Of a DNA stretch of 64,000 nucleotides, positions 9,106 through 17,853 are shown piece after piece; the first letter of the stretch is position 1; each line of letters starts with the position of its first letter. A program made the position numbers and the translations under genes. Source of the DNA: Bacteroidales bacterium (GTDB lineage: Bacteria > Bacteroidota > Bacteroidia > Bacteroidales > VadinHA17); the NCBI GenBank assembly GCA_025454795.1, contig JALONT010000004.1, forward strand, positions 44,902 to 108,901. The letters run 5' to 3'. The notes beneath the pieces are model-generated. The model was not told the origin of the DNA. It searched no databases and saw only the letters and a program-made list of their open reading frames with translations.

Positions 9106-9528
9106 ATGACCGGATCAGATAATTTCGGAAGTATTGAACATGATGGTATTGTGCAGAAATCTGATAAAAACTCCGTTACCGTAAGAATATCATCTGTATC
9201 AGCATGTTCAGGATGTCACGAAGAGGGTTCCTGTACACTTTCAGGTAAAGAGGACAAGATAATCGATATCTCGGGAAGATATAACTTAGTGCCCGGTGAA
9301 GCAGTTACTGTGCTGATGAAGAAATCAATGGGGTATGCAGCCGTAATACTGGGATATGTTATACCAATGATCCTTGTAGTTGCACTGGTTATAATTCTTG
9401 GTTCCATGTCACTTCCGGAACTAATAACAGGACTTGGATCTCTTGCTGTTCTTATTCCATATTATTTGGTACTCTGGTTTTTCAGAAAAAGGATCAATAC
9501 TAATTTCAAGTTCACAATAAAAATCTGA
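9106..9528 (+). CDS. RseC family protein (SoxR-reducing system / Rnf accessory)
   Basis: 140 residues. A cytoplasmic N-terminal domain carries the Cys cluster SACSGCHEEGSC (about residues 31-42). Two membrane helices follow (about 76-98 and 104-122), then a short basic tail. This is the RseC/MucC architecture. In Bacteroidota the gene regularly opens the rnf operon, as here, where rnfB starts three bases after its stop. The Cys cluster may bind an Fe-S centre or act in redox control of the complex. Known members influence SoxR reduction in Proteobacteria, but transfer of that role here is inference. Confidence 0.85.
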   Translation: MTGSDNFGSIEHDGIVQKSDKNSVTVRISSVSACSGCHEEGSCTLSGKEDKIIDISGRYNLVPGEAVTVLMKKSMGYAAVILGYVIPMILVVALVIILGSMSLPELITGLGSLAVLIPYYLVLWFFRKRINTNFKFTIKI

Positions 9529-9531
9529 TTA

Positions 9532-10395
9532 ATGAGTCTTACGATTCTTATTACAGTAATAAGTCTGAGTCTTCTCGCACTGATCTCGTCAGTCATTCTA
9601 TATTTCGTTGCCCGGAAATTCAAGATCTTTGAAGATCCGCGCATTGACGAGGTTCAGGAAGTACTGCCTGCGGCAAATTGTGGCGGATGCGGTTTTGCCG
9701 GATGCCGTAATTTTGCAGAGGCGCTTGTAAAAGCAGAGACTTTTGAAGGATTGAACTGTCCGGTCGGTGGTGCGGAAGTTATGGGCAAAGCGGCAAAAAT
9801 TCTTGGAAGAGAGGCTCCTGTCGTGGATCCGTTGGTGGCTGTTCTGCTTTGTAATGGTTCACCCGAATTCAGGCCCCGGACATCTCTCTATAACGGTGTA
9901 AATGACTGCAGAATTGCTCACTCTCTTTATATCGGAGAGACCGACTGCAGCTATGGTTGTCTTAGCAGAGGCGACTGCGTCAGAGCCTGCAATTTTGAGG
10001 CAATGTACATGAATCCGGAAACAGGATTACCTGTAATAATAGATGAGAAGTGTGTATCATGCGGTGCATGCGTAAAAGCTTGTCCCAGGAACCTTATTGA
10101 ACTCCGGAAAAAGGCTAAGAAAGACAGAAAGATATATGTTGCCTGCTCAAACTGCGATAAGGGAGGACCTGCAAAAAGAGCCTGCAAGGTTGCCTGTATT
10201 GCCTGTACAAAATGCGTCAAAGTATGTGAGTTCAATGCAATCACCATTGAGAATAACCTTGCCTATATCGACGCGTTTAAATGCACCTTCTGCAGAAAAT
10301 GTGCTACAGAGTGTCCTACATGTTCAATTTTGGAATTAAACTTCCCGCCCAGGAAGACAAAACCTGAAACTCAGGAAGAAACAATCATGGTATAA
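9532..10395 (+). CDS. rnfB: Rnf complex subunit RnfB, multi-cluster ferredoxin subunit
   Basis: 287 residues. One N-terminal membrane helix (about 5-28) is followed by the RnfB-specific cluster segment NCGGCGFAGCRNF (about 50-62) with a fourth Cys in LNCPVGG. Next come ferredoxin-like motifs CLSRGDCVRAC, CVSCGACVKACP, CIACTKCVKVC and CTFCRKCATECP, giving room for several [4Fe-4S] centres. RnfB is the entry point for electrons from reduced ferredoxin. It lies between rseC and rnfC, in the usual Bacteroidota order B-C-D-G-E-A. Confidence 0.95.
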   Translation: MSLTILITVISLSLLALISSVILYFVARKFKIFEDPRIDEVQEVLPAANCGGCGFAGCRNFAEALVKAETFEGLNCPVGGAEVMGKAAKILGREAPVVDPLVAVLLCNGSPEFRPRTSLYNGVNDCRIAHSLYIGETDCSYGCLSRGDCVRACNFEAMYMNPETGLPVIIDEKCVSCGACVKACPRNLIELRKKAKKDRKIYVACSNCDKGGPAKRACKVACIACTKCVKVCEFNAITIENNLAYIDAFKCTFCRKCATECPTCSILELNFPPRKTKPETQEETIMV

Positions 10396-10426
10396 TCTTG
10401 AAGTATAATTAAAAAATAAATAAGCG

Positions 10427-11761
10427 TTGAAAACATTTCCCGTTGGAGGTGTTCATCCACCCGAGAACAAGCTGACAGCCGGCATTGCAATTCAGTACCT
10501 GCCCCTGCCACTGACCGTTGCAATACCTGTATCACAGCATATCGGAACCCCTGCCAATGTGATAATAAATAAAGGTGATTCTGTAAAAACAGGTCAGGTT
10601 ATTGCAGAAAACAAAGGCTTTGTCTCTGCAAACATCCATTCTTCAGTCTCCGGAAAAGTAAATAGAATAGATACGGTGATAGACAGCACAGGTTTTAAGC
10701 AGAATGCTGTTTTTATTGATGTGGAGGGAGATGAATGGGTTAGTACAATTGACAGGAGCAGTGAAATAATCACGGACATAAAACTATCGTCCGACGAAAT
10801 TACCAAAAAATGCCTTGAATCAGGTATTGTCGGGCTTGGCGGTGCGACCTTTCCATCACATGTAAAACTGACTGTCCCTGCAGGAAAGAAGTGCGATATT
10901 CTGATCATCAATGGTGTCGAATGTGAGCCTTATCTTACTTCTGATCACCGTCTTATGCTCGAAAGAGGAGAAGAGATTCTAATTGGTACCTCCATTCTGA
11001 TGAAGGCCCTTAAGGTTACAAGGGCAATGATCGGAATTGAGAATAATAAACAGGATGCAATAAGTCACATGACAAAACTGGCATCTGCATTCCAGGGAAT
11101 AAGTGTGCATGCATTGAAAGTAAAATATCCGCAGGGTGCTGAAAAACAGCTCATCAAAGCCCTCATTAACAGGGAAGTACCTTCAGGTCGCCTTCCTCTT
11201 GATGTTAATACGGTTGTGCATAACGTAGGTACCGCTTTTGCAGTTTATGAAGCTGTACAGAAGAATAAACCACTTTTCGAAAGGGTAGTTACTATAACAG
11301 GAAAACAGGTTTCAAAACCAGGGAACTATTTCGTCAGAACCGGGACTCCGGTCAGCAAGCTGATCGAAGCTGCAGGTGGCCTGCCTGATAATACCGGTAA
11401 GATAATTTCCGGAGGTCCGATGATGGGCAAATCGCTGAGCAACATTGAAGTTCCGGTTGTAAAGGGAACCTCAGGGATCATTCTTTTTCCGAAAAACGAA
11501 TCTGAACGTATGGAATCACGGCCATGTATCCGTTGTGCAAAATGTGTTTCTGCATGTGCCCTGAATCTCGAACCATATCTTCTGATGTCCCTTTCTGAAA
11601 AAGACATGTTCGAAAGAGCTGAAAGAGAAAGGATTACCGATTGCATGGAATGCGGATCCTGCAGTTTTGCATGCCCGGCAGGACGTCCTCTTCTCGATTA
11701 TATCCGCTTAGGAAAATCGACTGTGATTAAAATGGCACGCGAAAGATTAGTAAAAAAATAA
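10427..11761 (+). CDS. rnfC: Rnf complex subunit RnfC
   Basis: 444 residues with a TTG start at 10427. The protein opens at once with the family signature TFPVGGVHPPENK, which supports this start. A biotinyl/lipoyl-like fold and the NADH/FMN domain (GVECEPYLTSDHRLMLERGEE, about 164-184) follow, then the SLBB-like part and two C-terminal cluster motifs, CIRCAKCVSACALNLEP and CMECGSCSFACPAGRP. RnfC is the peripheral subunit that exchanges electrons with NAD. The 31-base gap to rnfB shows no strong Shine-Dalgarno site. Confidence 0.95.
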   Translation: MKTFPVGGVHPPENKLTAGIAIQYLPLPLTVAIPVSQHIGTPANVIINKGDSVKTGQVIAENKGFVSANIHSSVSGKVNRIDTVIDSTGFKQNAVFIDVEGDEWVSTIDRSSEIITDIKLSSDEITKKCLESGIVGLGGATFPSHVKLTVPAGKKCDILIINGVECEPYLTSDHRLMLERGEEILIGTSILMKALKVTRAMIGIENNKQDAISHMTKLASAFQGISVHALKVKYPQGAEKQLIKALINREVPSGRLPLDVNTVVHNVGTAFAVYEAVQKNKPLFERVVTITGKQVSKPGNYFVRTGTPVSKLIEAAGGLPDNTGKIISGGPMMGKSLSNIEVPVVKGTSGIILFPKNESERMESRPCIRCAKCVSACALNLEPYLLMSLSEKDMFERAERERITDCMECGSCSFACPAGRPLLDYIRLGKSTVIKMARERLVKK

Positions 11762-11780
11762 GACATATAAAACATAGTTC

Positions 11781-12782
11781 ATGAGCAACTTACTTTATGT
11801 TTCACCTTCACCGCATACACATGCCTCAGAGACAACCAGGAAGCTGATGTTCGGGGTGGTCATAGCTCTCCTTCCCGCTCTTTTCACATCAATATTTTAT
11901 TTTGGTTATGGTGCTATAATTGTAACAGCAACTTCAATAGTCTCATGCCTGCTGTTCGAATACCTTATTCAGAGATTTATATTTAAGAAACCGGTTACAA
12001 TAACTGACGGATCAGCTCTGGTTACAGGCCTTCTGCTGGCTTTTAACCTGCCATCCAATATACCGGTATTTATAATTGTCCTGGGAAGTTTTGTCTCCAT
12101 TGCAATCGCAAAAATGACCTTCGGCGGATTAGGGAACAATCCTTTCAACCCGGCACTTGTAGGCCGTGTTTTCATGCTTATCTCATTCCCGGTCCAGATG
12201 ACCAGCTGGCCCGTTCCTGCAGGATTCGGTACCGGTTATACCGATGCAGTGACAGGAGCAACACCCCTGGCTATTATAAAAGAGGGTCTTAAAAACGGTG
12301 AATCTATTTCACAGCTGGTTACACAGATCCCGACACCTGCACAGATGTTTCTTGGTAATATGGGTGGATCGATGGGTGAAGTTGCAGCTGTTGCACTTCT
12401 TATTGGATTCATTTACCTCCTTGCAAAAAAAATAATTACATGGCATATCCCGGTATCAATAATCGGGAGCCTGGCAATCTTTACTGCAATCCTCTGGCTT
12501 ATAAATCCGGAACAGAATGCTGGCCCTTTGTTCCATATTCTCGCCGGAGGTGTCCTGCTTGGAGCTATCTTTATGGCAACAGATTATGTCACTTCACCGA
12601 TGAATCCGAAGTCAATGATAATATACGGCTGCGGAATCGGAATACTTACAGTAATAATAAGAGTCTGGGGCGCATATCCCGAAGGTGTATCCTTTGCTAT
12701 CTTAATAATGAACGCATTTGTCCCGCTTATGAACGCATATATAAAACCCAAAAGATTTGGTGAGGAGGTAAAAAATGGCTAA
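11781..12782 (+). CDS. rnfD: Rnf complex subunit RnfD
   Basis: 333 residues with about nine to ten hydrophobic helices. It contains GGLGNNPFNPALVGRVF, the NqrB/RnfD family signature, and TGATPL, where Thr161 is the expected site of covalent FMN attachment through a phosphoester bond. RnfD is an integral membrane subunit of the ion-translocating complex. The gene ends inside the start of rnfG (8-base overlap), and the end of its coding sequence also carries the rnfG ribosome-binding site. Confidence 0.95.
   Translation: MSNLLYVSPSPHTHASETTRKLMFGVVIALLPALFTSIFYFGYGAIIVTATSIVSCLLFEYLIQRFIFKKPVTITDGSALVTGLLLAFNLPSNIPVFIIVLGSFVSIAIAKMTFGGLGNNPFNPALVGRVFMLISFPVQMTSWPVPAGFGTGYTDAVTGATPLAIIKEGLKNGESISQLVTQIPTPAQMFLGNMGGSMGEVAAVALLIGFIYLLAKKIITWHIPVSIIGSLAIFTAILWLINPEQNAGPLFHILAGGVLLGAIFMATDYVTSPMNPKSMIIYGCGIGILTVIIRVWGAYPEGVSFAILIMNAFVPLMNAYIKPKRFGEEVKNG
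12762..12768 (+). promoter_or_regulatory. Strong Shine-Dalgarno site for rnfG
   Basis: GAGGAGG lies six bases before the rnfG ATG (12775), inside the end of rnfD. A canonical site like this is uncommon in this window and fixes the rnfG start. Confidence 0.75.
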
Positions 12783-13350
12783 AACCGAGTCGACGTTTAA
12801 GAATATGGTGCTATCGCTTACACTTATATCTCTGGGGGCTTCAGCATCGCTTGGTTTCGTATACGTAATTACCAAGACACCAATAGAGGTTTCTGTTCTT
12901 AATAAGAAACTTAATGCTATAAGACAGGTTGTTCCTGAATTTACAAACAACCCGAATGAAGAGATGTTCCATCTGCCAACCGGTGAAGGGGACAGCCTCG
13001 AAATTTATCCTGCGAAAAAGAATGGAGAAATTATCGGGTATGCTGTAAAAACATATACAAAGACAGGATTCGGAGGAAATATAAGCCTGATAGCCGGCTT
13101 CAAACCAGACGGGACAATAATCAATATTTCAGTCCTTGAGCAGAAAGAGACACCCGGTCTAGGCACAAAGATGGCCGATCCGGGATTCAAGGATCAGTTC
13201 AATAATAAGAATCCTTCTGAATTTATGCTGAAAGTAAAGAAGGATGGCGGAACTGTAGATGCCATAACAGCAGCCACAATAAGTTCAAGAGCATTTTGCG
13301 ATGCGGTACAGCGTGCATATAATACAATTCAGAAAGGAGGTTTAAAATGA
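12775..13350 (+). CDS. rnfG: Rnf complex subunit RnfG, flavin-carrying
   Basis: 191 residues. A single N-terminal membrane helix (about 11-32) anchors a periplasmic FMN-binding domain. The attachment motif reads DAITAATISS, with Thr168 as the likely flavinylated residue. The more usual form is S/T-G-A-T, so Ala replaces Gly here, which is tolerated in the family. ETPGLGTKM (about 124-132) is the second family signature. It overlaps rnfD by 8 bases and rnfE by 4 (ATGA), so the three are translationally coupled. No ApbE flavin transferase is in this window. Confidence 0.94.
   Translation: MAKTESTFKNMVLSLTLISLGASASLGFVYVITKTPIEVSVLNKKLNAIRQVVPEFTNNPNEEMFHLPTGEGDSLEIYPAKKNGEIIGYAVKTYTKTGFGGNISLIAGFKPDGTIINISVLEQKETPGLGTKMADPGFKDQFNNKNPSEFMLKVKKDGGTVDAITAATISSRAFCDAVQRAYNTIQKGGLK
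13334..13340 (+). promoter_or_regulatory. Strong Shine-Dalgarno site for rnfE
   Basis: AAGGAGG is placed six bases before the rnfE ATG at 13347, within the last codons of rnfG. Confidence 0.75.
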
Positions 13351-13928
13351 ACCACTTGCAAAACTTTACAAAAGGATTTTTTAAAGAGAATCCGATCCTT
13401 GTCCTGGTCCTGGGTACCTGCCCTGCCCTGGCAACTTCAACTTCTGTACTAAACGGTATGGGGATGGGAATTGCCACCACCTTCGTCCTGATAGGATCAA
13501 ATGTTGTTATTTCCCTGCTTTCGGGTCTGATTCCGGATAAAGTCAGGATCCCGGCATTTGTTGTAATAATTGCCTCGTTCGTGACAATAGTTGATCTGTT
13601 AATGCAGGCTTATGTACCGAGTCTATATGAGGCTCTTGGAATATTTATCCCGTTGATTGTAGTCAACTGCATTGTTCTCGGAAGGGCTGAAGCATATGCA
13701 AGTAAAAATTCTGTTCTCTCATCTTTCATTGATGGTGCAGGAATGGGTCTCGGGTTTACGATGGCCCTGGGTATTCTTGGCGCATTCCGTGAGATAGTAG
13801 GAAGCGGGGCAATATTTGGCCATAAATTTATCCAGGGTGACGGTGTTCTTGTATTTATTCTTGCACCTGGAGCTTTCTGGGCGCTTGGGTACCTTATTGC
13901 TCTGATTAACAGGATAAAAAGAACCTAA
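13347..13928 (+). CDS. rnfE: Rnf complex subunit RnfE
   Basis: 193 residues, six predicted membrane helices. The family motifs LVLVLGTCPALATSTSVLNG (residues about 17-36) and LIVVNCIVLGRAEAYASKN (about 108-126) are clear. The second holds the conserved Cys in the membrane that, in Rnf/Nqr, helps bind an intramembrane Fe-S centre together with RnfA. Pairs with RnfA as an inverted-topology partner. Starts in the ATGA overlap with rnfG. Confidence 0.95.
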   Translation: MNHLQNFTKGFFKENPILVLVLGTCPALATSTSVLNGMGMGIATTFVLIGSNVVISLLSGLIPDKVRIPAFVVIIASFVTIVDLLMQAYVPSLYEALGIFIPLIVVNCIVLGRAEAYASKNSVLSSFIDGAGMGLGFTMALGILGAFREIVGSGAIFGHKFIQGDGVLVFILAPGAFWALGYLIALINRIKRT

Positions 13929-13940
13929 AACTGAAATAAA

Positions 13941-14516
13941 ATGGAATATATATTAATAATCATATCTGCCGTATTCATAAATAATGTGGTACTTGCCCAA
14001 TTCCTTGGCATATGCCCTTTTCTGGGTGTATCAAACAAGGTCAACACAGCACTTGGAATGACAGGAGCAGTTACCTTCGTTATCGTCCTTGCCACAATGG
14101 TCACATATCTCATCCAGATATATGTATTGAATAAGTTGGGTATCGCCTTTATGCAGACCATAATATTTATACTTGTAATTGCCGCACTGGTCCAGATGGT
14201 TGAGATCATCCTGAAAAAAATAAGCCAGCCCCTTTACCAGGCTCTTGGAATTTATCTGCCGCTGATAACCACCAACTGCGCTGTTCTTGGTGTCGCCATC
14301 CTTGTTATCAAGAAAGACTACAATCTTCTGGAAGGTGTTGTTTACGGTGCATCGACAGCTATTGGCTTCGGTCTGGCCCTTATCATCCTTGCAGGGATCA
14401 GGGAACAGCTGGAATTGGTTAATATACCAAAAGGAATGAAAGGTGTTCCCAGCTCACTTGTTATAGCAGGTATTCTTGCCCTCGCATTTATGGGATTTAC
14501 AGGAATAGTAAAATAA
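13941..14516 (+). CDS. rnfA: Rnf complex subunit RnfA
   Basis: 191 residues, six membrane helices. VFINNVVLAQFLGICPFLG (about 11-29) and ITTNCAVLGVAILV (about 108-121) are the RnfA/NqrE signatures, each with a conserved Cys facing RnfE across the membrane. It is the last gene of the operon. The complex couples ferredoxin oxidation to NAD reduction with Na+ or H+ export. The ion used cannot be told from sequence alone. Confidence 0.95.
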   Translation: MEYILIIISAVFINNVVLAQFLGICPFLGVSNKVNTALGMTGAVTFVIVLATMVTYLIQIYVLNKLGIAFMQTIIFILVIAALVQMVEIILKKISQPLYQALGIYLPLITTNCAVLGVAILVIKKDYNLLEGVVYGASTAIGFGLALIILAGIREQLELVNIPKGMKGVPSSLVIAGILALAFMGFTGIVK

Positions 14517-14554
14517 TTCGCTAAATTTTTCATATTTCCGTAATCCGGTCAAAT

Positions 14555-15118
14555 ATGACGCTGTCAGATTATTATCAGGTACTGGGATTACCTTCCGGCT
14601 CTTCACCTGACGAAATTAAAAAAGCATACAGGCAGAAAGCACGTCTTTACCATCCTGATATCAATCCTGATCCGGAGGCAAAAAATAAATTCATTCAGGC
14701 TACAGAAGCTTATGAATTCCTGATAGCCAATTATGATAAAGTTTCAAACAACGAAGAGGCTTACCGCCAGGCAATGGAGGACTGGAGAAAGTACCGGCAG
14801 GACAGATCAAGGCAGAGGGCTCGCGCTTATGCTCAAACCTCATATGTACGGTTTAAAAATACAAAGTTTTACAGGAGTACAAGAATATTAGATGTAACAA
14901 CTATTATCTTCAGCCTGGCGGTCTCTATATTAGTGATCCTTTACACTATTTACGGATATTTATACAGGTTAAAACATCCGATGCCGGAACTCCATCAGCC
15001 AACATTTCTTGTTTTCCTCATGCTGTTATCACTTGGTATGGTCTTTTTCGTAGTCTCAATTATCTACCTGAAAGCCTGGATGGAAACTTCGAAAAAAAAT
15101 AAAAAAAATCCCGGGTAA
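14555..15118 (+). CDS. DnaJ-domain membrane protein
   Basis: 187 residues. The first 70 residues are a J domain beginning [21 protein letters not shown] and containing the catalytic HPD in YHPDIN, so it should stimulate a DnaK ATPase. There is no Gly/Phe or zinc region. A basic linker ([12 protein letters not shown]) leads to two membrane helices (about 115-138 and 150-172) and a Lys-rich tail. It is therefore a membrane-anchored J protein with the J domain probably cytoplasmic. It follows rnfA by 38 bases and may be read from the rnf promoter; whether it serves Rnf assembly is speculation. Confidence 0.85.
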   Translation: MTLSDYYQVLGLPSGSSPDEIKKAYRQKARLYHPDINPDPEAKNKFIQATEAYEFLIANYDKVSNNEEAYRQAMEDWRKYRQDRSRQRARAYAQTSYVRFKNTKFYRSTRILDVTTIIFSLAVSILVILYTIYGYLYRLKHPMPELHQPTFLVFLMLLSLGMVFFVVSIIYLKAWMETSKKNKKNPG

Positions 15119-15209
15119 TATGGCATGGTTTTTGGGCGACAAAGGTATAACCCGGACCGGCATAGAATGAATTTGTATTCAATTACCTTAGTCCATAAAT
15201 AGTAAGTAT

Positions 15210-16460
15210 ATGAAAAACAATATTTTAAAGACGGTATTAGTTTTTTCAATTACTATACCCCTCCTATTTATAAAGTGTTCAAAAGATCCTGATGATAATC
15301 TTCCAAAGGAACCCGTTCCAATTGATCTGAATGCTACTCAGACTTATTTAGTTGAATCCGGGAACTCCTTTGCATTTGACATTTTCAGGAAAGTAGTTGA
15401 AAATGCTGATAATTCGGAAAATATCATCATTTCACCATTAAGTATTTCCTATGCATTATCAATGACCCTTAACGGAGCAAATGGTGCTACCCGGGAAGCA
15501 ATGCTTGAAGCACTCAGATTAAACAATATAACACCTGAGGAGATCAATAGTTCTTACCAGGATCTCACAGACGCTTTGCTCACAGTCGATAAACGCGTGC
15601 TGATGTCAATTGCCAATTCGGTCTGGACAGAAAATGATTTCCAGGTCAAGAATTCATTTATAGATATTCTTGCTAATTATTATGATGCCGAATCGAGAGG
15701 ATTTGATATTAATGATGTGACAGCTCCCGACAAGATCAATGCCTGGATTGAAGATAAGACTAACGGACTTATAAAGGATATGGTTGAGAAGCTTAACGAC
15801 AATACGGTAATGCTTCTCATAAACGCCATTTACTTCAAAGGCAAATGGCAATCACAGTTCGATCAGACCAGGACCGTTCATCAGTCATTTTATAAACCGG
15901 ACGGAACTGAAATAACCGTTCCGATGATGAAGCAGCAGGAAGATTTCAAAGTATATGCCGGTAACGGTTTTTTAATGGGAGAATTTGTTTACGGACAGGG
16001 CAACTTCGTGATGGACATTATTTTACCTGATGATCAGAATGGCATTCCTTCTCTCCTTCCTCAGGTTACCGATCCCGCTTTTAAAACCTGGACAAATGGA
16101 CTATATAAGCGTGAGCTTAATCTTTTGATGCCGCGCTACAAATATGGTTTCAAAAAACAACTTAAGGATATTCTTACCGATATGGGAATGGGAATTGCAT
16201 TTACCGGCGGGGCCGATTTCACAAATATAGCTGAAACCCCTCCTCTGCTGATAAATGATGTGACCCACCAGGCATTTATCGAAACTAATGAAGAGGGGAC
16301 AGAAGCTGCAGCTGCAACAGTTGTCGAAATAGGGTATACTTCCATGCCTCCCGAACCTCTTACATTCAACCTCGATCATGCTTTCCTGTATATAATAAGG
16401 GAGACTACAACCAATTCAATTATCTTCATAGGCAGGGTCTCTGATCCGCTCGCTGAATAG
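15210..16460 (+). CDS. Serpin-family protease inhibitor, lipoprotein
   Basis: 416 residues. The N-terminus has a hydrophobic segment ending LLFIKC (Cys23), a plausible lipobox, followed by an acidic-Pro linker, so the inhibitor is probably tethered to the envelope. The serpin fold runs from about residue 45: IISPLSISYALSMTLNGANG and VNAIYFKGKW-like LINAIYFKGKWQSQF are family signatures. The reactive loop has an inhibitory hinge EEGTEAAAATVVEI (361-374). Aligning it with antitrypsin by hand puts the cleaved bond at Thr377-Ser378. Bacterial serpins of this type inhibit serine or cysteine proteases met outside the cell. Confidence 0.93.
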   Translation: MKNNILKTVLVFSITIPLLFIKCSKDPDDNLPKEPVPIDLNATQTYLVESGNSFAFDIFRKVVENADNSENIIISPLSISYALSMTLNGANGATREAMLEALRLNNITPEEINSSYQDLTDALLTVDKRVLMSIANSVWTENDFQVKNSFIDILANYYDAESRGFDINDVTAPDKINAWIEDKTNGLIKDMVEKLNDNTVMLLINAIYFKGKWQSQFDQTRTVHQSFYKPDGTEITVPMMKQQEDFKVYAGNGFLMGEFVYGQGNFVMDIILPDDQNGIPSLLPQVTDPAFKTWTNGLYKRELNLLMPRYKYGFKKQLKDILTDMGMGIAFTGGADFTNIAETPPLLINDVTHQAFIETNEEGTEAAAATVVEIGYTSMPPEPLTFNLDHAFLYIIRETTTNSIIFIGRVSDPLAE

Positions 16461-16501
16461 ACAGAATTATTATATACCTTTAGAAGAAAATTGGCTTACT
16501 G

Positions 16502-17407
16502 ATGAAGCTATTGATCTCTTCAATATTTGCCCTAATTTTCTTCACAATGCCGGAATTTGACAGAATCGAAGGAAGTCAGACCCAGAAACCTCTCTTTTCA
16601 TTTGGTTTGATCGCTGATGTACAGTACTGCGATTGCGAACCTAAAGACTCAAGATACTACAGGATGTCTCCTTTAAAGCTCAGGGATGCAATGAATTCTC
16701 TGAAGGAGGATTCAGTTGAGTTTCTCTTCAACCTTGGCGATCTTATCGACCGTGATTATTCTTCATTCAAACCTGTCCTTGACATTATTGACTCATCAGG
16801 AATTAAAACCTGGCATCTGACCGGTAATCATGATTATTCCGTTGACTCACGTTTAAAAAAGCGACTTCCACTGCCCATGCCTTCCAAAGAAAGTTATTAC
16901 TCATTTGTTTATAAAAACTTCAGGTTTATTGCACTTAATGGCAATGAGTTGAGCACCTATGGTCCAGGCAGTAAATCTCAAATAAAAGATGCCGAAAAAT
17001 ATATTTCATCCCTCAGGGATTCGGGCAAAATAAATGCTATTGACTGGAATGGAGGAATGAGCAGGTTACAACTTGGATGGCTGAGTGGTCAGCTTGAAGA
17101 AGCAGCTACGAAAGGTGAAAAGGTATTCATATTATGCCACTTTCCTGTTTATCCCGAAAATTTGCATAACCTGCTTAACTCAAATGAGGTACTTGAGATT
17201 CTCAACAAATACAACAATATAATTGCATGGTTTAACGGGCATAATCATTCCGGTAATTATGGTAATTTCAATATGATACATTTCGTAACAATGAGAGGAA
17301 TGGTTGAAACCGGAACGAGCGGAAGCTTTGCTATTGTAGAAGTCTACAGAAACAAGATTTGGATCAAAGGATCAGGACGAGAAAAGAGCCAGATACTGGC
17401 TTACTGA
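16502..17407 (+). CDS. Secreted calcineurin-like metallophosphoesterase
   Basis: 301 residues with a short N-terminal signal (MKLLISSIFALIFFTMP). The five metal-site blocks are present in order: LIADVQYCD, NLGDLIDRD, TGNHDYS, LCHFPVY and FNGHNHSGN. The DVQY/Cys-rich block and the GNHDYS spacing resemble the ADP-ribose/CDP-alcohol diphosphatase (ADPRibase-Mn) branch. The likely substrate is a phosphodiester or pyrophosphate in the periplasm, but the exact compound is not determined. It follows the serpin by 41 bases in the same direction. Confidence 0.85.
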   Translation: MKLLISSIFALIFFTMPEFDRIEGSQTQKPLFSFGLIADVQYCDCEPKDSRYYRMSPLKLRDAMNSLKEDSVEFLFNLGDLIDRDYSSFKPVLDIIDSSGIKTWHLTGNHDYSVDSRLKKRLPLPMPSKESYYSFVYKNFRFIALNGNELSTYGPGSKSQIKDAEKYISSLRDSGKINAIDWNGGMSRLQLGWLSGQLEEAATKGEKVFILCHFPVYPENLHNLLNSNEVLEILNKYNNIIAWFNGHNHSGNYGNFNMIHFVTMRGMVETGTSGSFAIVEVYRNKIWIKGSGREKSQILAY

Positions 17408-17420
17408 TCAGCACATTAAT

Positions 17421-17804
17421 TCAATCCTTTCCCCCGAGCTTAATAAAATTGAAAGGAACATCAAGAACTGAGGAAAAGTATTCTCCCCTTTCAAAGATAT
17501 CTTCATCACCATCTTCATAATACCAGTTGAAGATGAATTTTTTATTCTTCAGGGTGACATGTTTTAATAGTTCAAGGAGGTGAATAAAAACCTTTGCACT
17601 GGCACTGTTAAAATATTCAAGGTTCATATCAACACAGGTCACCTCAGCAGGTACCTCAATATATTCAGTTACCCAGTCGTTGGCCGATGCAAAAAACTCA
17701 GCCACATTCTCATGAATAGAACGGCCCATTATCTTAAGCATCCCGTCAGGGCTTAAAATGATCTCTGGTGAGTTTTTTGTCGGTGCTATTCTCAGCTCCT
17801 TCAT
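17421..17804 (-). CDS. SiaC-like regulatory phosphoprotein (DUF1987)
   Basis: 127 residues, the usual family length. It contains the signature NLEYFNSASAKVF (about 61-73), where the Ser/Thr after Asn66 is the region phosphorylated in the Pseudomonas SiaC protein, and a C-terminal block WYYEDGDEDIFERGEYFSS. SiaC-type proteins act as partner-switch modulators of a diguanylate cyclase (SiaD) under control of a kinase/phosphatase pair. None of those partners lies within this window, so this copy is an orphan here. It is convergent with the metallophosphoesterase and 49 bases downstream of tsaD on the same strand. Confidence 0.85.
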   Translation of the reverse strand: MKELRIAPTKNSPEIILSPDGMLKIMGRSIHENVAEFFASANDWVTEYIEVPAEVTCVDMNLEYFNSASAKVFIHLLELLKHVTLKNKKFIFNWYYEDGDEDIFERGEYFSSVLDVPFNFIKLGGKD

Positions 17805-17853
17805 CCCCGGTATTTTTGTCCGAAATTAATTAAATTATTTTCACAATCAATGA

